Origin: Pseudonocardiales bacterium
GTDB lineage: Bacteria > Actinomycetota > Actinomycetes > Mycobacteriales > Jatrophihabitantaceae
Length of the DNA stretch: 7,214 bases
NCBI GenBank assembly: GCA_025465405.1
Contig: JAODNL010000335.1
Location: 1-7,214, forward strand
Direction of reading: 5' to 3'
The translations under genes were made by a program, and so were the position numbers. This document shows, piece by piece, positions 6,238 through 7,214 of this stretch. Within the stretch, counting starts at the first letter, position 1; each line of letters opens with the position of its first letter. A model generated the notes under the pieces. That model saw only the letters and a program-made list of their open reading frames with translations. It was not told the origin of the DNA and searched no databases.

Positions 6238-6525
6238 TCAATCGGCCGAGGAGTAGCCGATCGAGAACGCGCCCTCGAGATCGTGGCGCGAGTACGCGCG
6301 GAACGCGATGTGGGTGTCGGTGTGCGTCACTCCGGCCACCTTCGACAGGCGACCCGCGATCACTTCCGCGATCTGGTCGAACTCGCGAACTCTGACAACG
6401 GCTATCAAATCGACGTCGCCGGCGACCGAATAGACCTCGCTCACGCCATCCAGATCAGCGATCGCCTGGGCGACCTCCGGGATCTTGTCGGACTCGACGG
6501 ACACCATGACGATCGCTGTGATCAC
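6238..6525 (-). CDS. Stand-alone Lrp/AsnC ligand-binding (RAM) domain protein
   Basis: The 95-residue product corresponds to the C-terminal regulation-of-amino-acid-metabolism domain of Lrp/AsnC regulators, without the N-terminal helix-turn-helix. It has the expected pattern: strand 1 ITAIVMVSVE (2-11), helix KIPEVAQAIADLDGV (14-28), strand 2 SEVYSVAG (29-36), strand 3 DVDLIAVVRV (37-46), a helix at 50-63, and strand 4 GVTHTDTHIAFRAY (65-78). The GDVDLI segment matches the family GxxDL signature. Such proteins form ring oligomers that may sense amino acids or modulate full-length Lrp proteins; they cannot bind DNA alone. The GTG start at 6525 has no Shine-Dalgarno sequence but has TACGAT six bases upstream. 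The gene ends 21 bases from the convergent ctaG stop and diverges from the MarR gene. The ligand is unknown. Confidence 0.9.
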   Translation of the reverse strand: MITAIVMVSVESDKIPEVAQAIADLDGVSEVYSVAGDVDLIAVVRVREFDQIAEVIAGRLSKVAGVTHTDTHIAFRAYSRHDLEGAFSIGYSSAD

Positions 6526-6531
6526 GCCGTC

Positions 6532-6537
6532 ATCGTA
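6532..6537 (-). promoter_or_regulatory. Predicted -10 element for a leaderless Lrp-like gene transcript
   Basis: The minus strand reads TACGAT, then GACGGC, then the GTG at 6525. Hexamer and spacing are identical to those before the receiver gene. The absence of a ribosome site fits a leaderless mRNA. The -35 region has no clear match. Confidence 0.55.
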
Positions 6538-6609
6538 GGACGTCGCCGACCGCAGTACAGCTGTCGCATTGAGGGGTTGTCAGCGTAGCTTCAGCCGATC
6601 AGGACTCCG

Positions 6610-6622
6610 CACCGATACGGTG
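6610..6622. promoter_or_regulatory. Candidate MarR operator overlapping the -10 element
   Basis: CACCG (6610-6614), ATA, CGGTG (6618-6622) forms a perfect five-base inverted repeat. It covers the predicted -10 element TACGGT at 6616-6621. MarR-family proteins usually bind short palindromes at their own promoters, so this would be well placed for autorepression. That is inference: the arms are short and GC-rich, so chance is possible. Confidence 0.4.
6616..6621 (+). promoter_or_regulatory. Predicted -10 element for a leaderless MarR gene transcript
   Basis: TACGGT fits TANNNT and ends six bases before the GTG at 6628. No Shine-Dalgarno sequence precedes 6622 or 6628. This spacing is the reason for preferring 6628 as the start. 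A TTGTCA at 6577-6582 resembles a -35 but is too far away to pair with this element. Confidence 0.5.
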
Positions 6623-6627
6623 TGCGC

Positions 6628-7173
6628 GTGACAGGTTCGGAGATGGCCGACGAGAAGCAGCTCGAACAGTGGGAACTGGTGACCCGCACGATCTCGCGGG
6701 CCCAGAACCGCGTCCTCGAGCAGCTGGAGGATTCCGGTGTGCAGGCGCAGTGGTTTGCCGTCCTGCACCTGCTGTTGCGATACCCGGACCATCGCCTCCC
6801 GATGAGTCATCTCGCGCGGGACCTGACCATGACGTCGGGCGGCTTCACCAAGCTCGCCGACCGGATGGCACAGGATGGCCTGATCGACCGGCGGAACTCG
6901 TCCGGCGATCGACGAGTCGTCTACGCCACACTCACCGAGAAGGGGCTCGAGCTGGCCCACCGCGCCGAGCGGCAATACCGATCGGCGTTGCGCGAGCACG
7001 TGTTCGGTGCGCTCGAGCCGGCCGCGCTGCAGTCACTGGCCGAGGGGGCCGGGGCCTTGGCCGACGCATGGGTCGAGCCGGTGGTGGAGGACGTTCCGCA
7101 GACAGCGAGCAAGCGGGACCCCGCGCTCCCGGATCGGCGCCGTCGCGGCGAGCGACGCGAGGACCGGGCCTAG
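6628..7173 (+). CDS. MarR-family transcriptional regulator
   Basis: This 181-residue protein has a winged helix-turn-helix of MarR type. Helix SHLARDLTMTSGGFTKLADRM (60-80) contains the recognition helix around TSGGFTKLADRM. The wing NSSGDRRVVYATLTEKG (90-106) holds the DRR signature that contacts the minor groove. Flanking helices at 11-36 and 108-148 would form the dimer interface. The inducer and targets are unknown. The C-terminal tail (about 159-181) is rich in Arg, including DRRRRGERREDR, and goes beyond the usual family core of about 140-150 residues. Possible starts are GTG 6622, GTG 6628 and ATG 6643. I chose 6628 because it lies six bases after TACGGT. The gene is divergent from the Lrp-like gene, sharing a 102-base intergenic region. 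Its stop overlaps the stop of a convergent gene. Confidence 0.9.
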   Translation: MTGSEMADEKQLEQWELVTRTISRAQNRVLEQLEDSGVQAQWFAVLHLLLRYPDHRLPMSHLARDLTMTSGGFTKLADRMAQDGLIDRRNSSGDRRVVYATLTEKGLELAHRAERQYRSALREHVFGALEPAALQSLAEGAGALADAWVEPVVEDVPQTASKRDPALPDRRRRGERREDRA

Positions 7174-7214
7174 ATGTCGTCCGGCGGCAGGATGCCGGGT
7201 GGCAGCCGGCCGGC
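7170..7214 (-). CDS. C-terminal end of an unidentified gene cut by the right edge
   Basis: Reading the minus strand inward from the window edge gives an open frame of 14 codons, AGRLPPGILPPDDI, and then TAG (complement of 7170-7172). It would converge on the MarR gene, with the two stop codons sharing the palindrome CTAG (7170-7173). G/C-ending codons fit a real actinobacterial gene tail. The stretch is too short to identify a family, and an open frame of this length can occur by chance. Confidence 0.4.
   Translation of the reverse strand, partial: AGRLPPGILPPDDI

Noticed and set aside
6557..6564. ACAGCTGT palindrome as a regulator site between the Lrp-like and MarR genes
   Set aside because: It is a perfect 8-base palindrome in the right place, but too short to separate from chance without comparative data. 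It is mentioned only as a possible second MarR site.
1..7214. Defence system, mobile island or biosynthetic cluster
   Set aside because: No nuclease, integrase, transposase, toxin, repeat array or secondary-metabolism gene was found. The content is conserved respiratory, tryptophan and regulatory genes with uniform composition.

Overview
The window is high-GC bacterial DNA and looks like an Actinomycetota chromosome. The evidence is the ctaE-qcrC-qcrA-qcrB order, a di-heme cytochrome QcrC, a three-helix Rieske protein, frequent GTG starts, and several start codons that sit where a transcript should begin. I cannot assign a genus from sequence alone. All of it looks like core chromosome: I see no insertion sequence, phage gene, CRISPR array, tRNA or rRNA. 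No gene-free stretch exceeds about 115 bases.

Left region (1-3356, minus strand): the respiratory operon ctaE > qcrC > qcrA > qcrB, with qcrB cut by the left edge. Its products form the cytochrome bc1 complex (QcrA Rieske iron-sulfur, QcrB di-heme b, QcrC di-heme c) and subunit III of the aa3 oxidase. In Actinobacteria these make a bc1-aa3 supercomplex in which QcrC replaces soluble cytochrome c. qcrC/qcrA and qcrA/qcrB each overlap by an ATGA junction, so translation is probably coupled.

Middle region (3468-6216, plus strand): divergent from ctaE is a small degenerate receiver-domain protein, then trpD (anthranilate phosphoribosyltransferase, tryptophan synthesis). After an intergenic region with an 11-bp inverted repeat comes a CtaG-family membrane protein, likely a copper/oxidase assembly factor and so functionally tied to the left operon.

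Right region (6238-7214): a stand-alone Lrp/AsnC ligand-binding domain (minus) converges on ctaG and diverges from a MarR-family regulator (plus). The MarR gene converges, with overlapping stop codons, on the last 14 codons of an unidentified minus-strand gene cut by the right edge.

The most striking unlisted pattern is that ctaE, the receiver gene, the Lrp-like gene and the MarR gene all carry a -10-like hexamer (CATAAT, TACGAT, TACGAT, TACGGT) ending exactly six bases before a start codon. That geometry predicts leaderless mRNAs for the four monocistronic or operon-leading genes, while qcrC, qcrA and qcrB have Shine-Dalgarno sequences instead. I found no convincing new multi-gene system; the best leads are the pseudo-receiver beside the respiratory operon, the leaderless promoter set and a candidate MarR operator.
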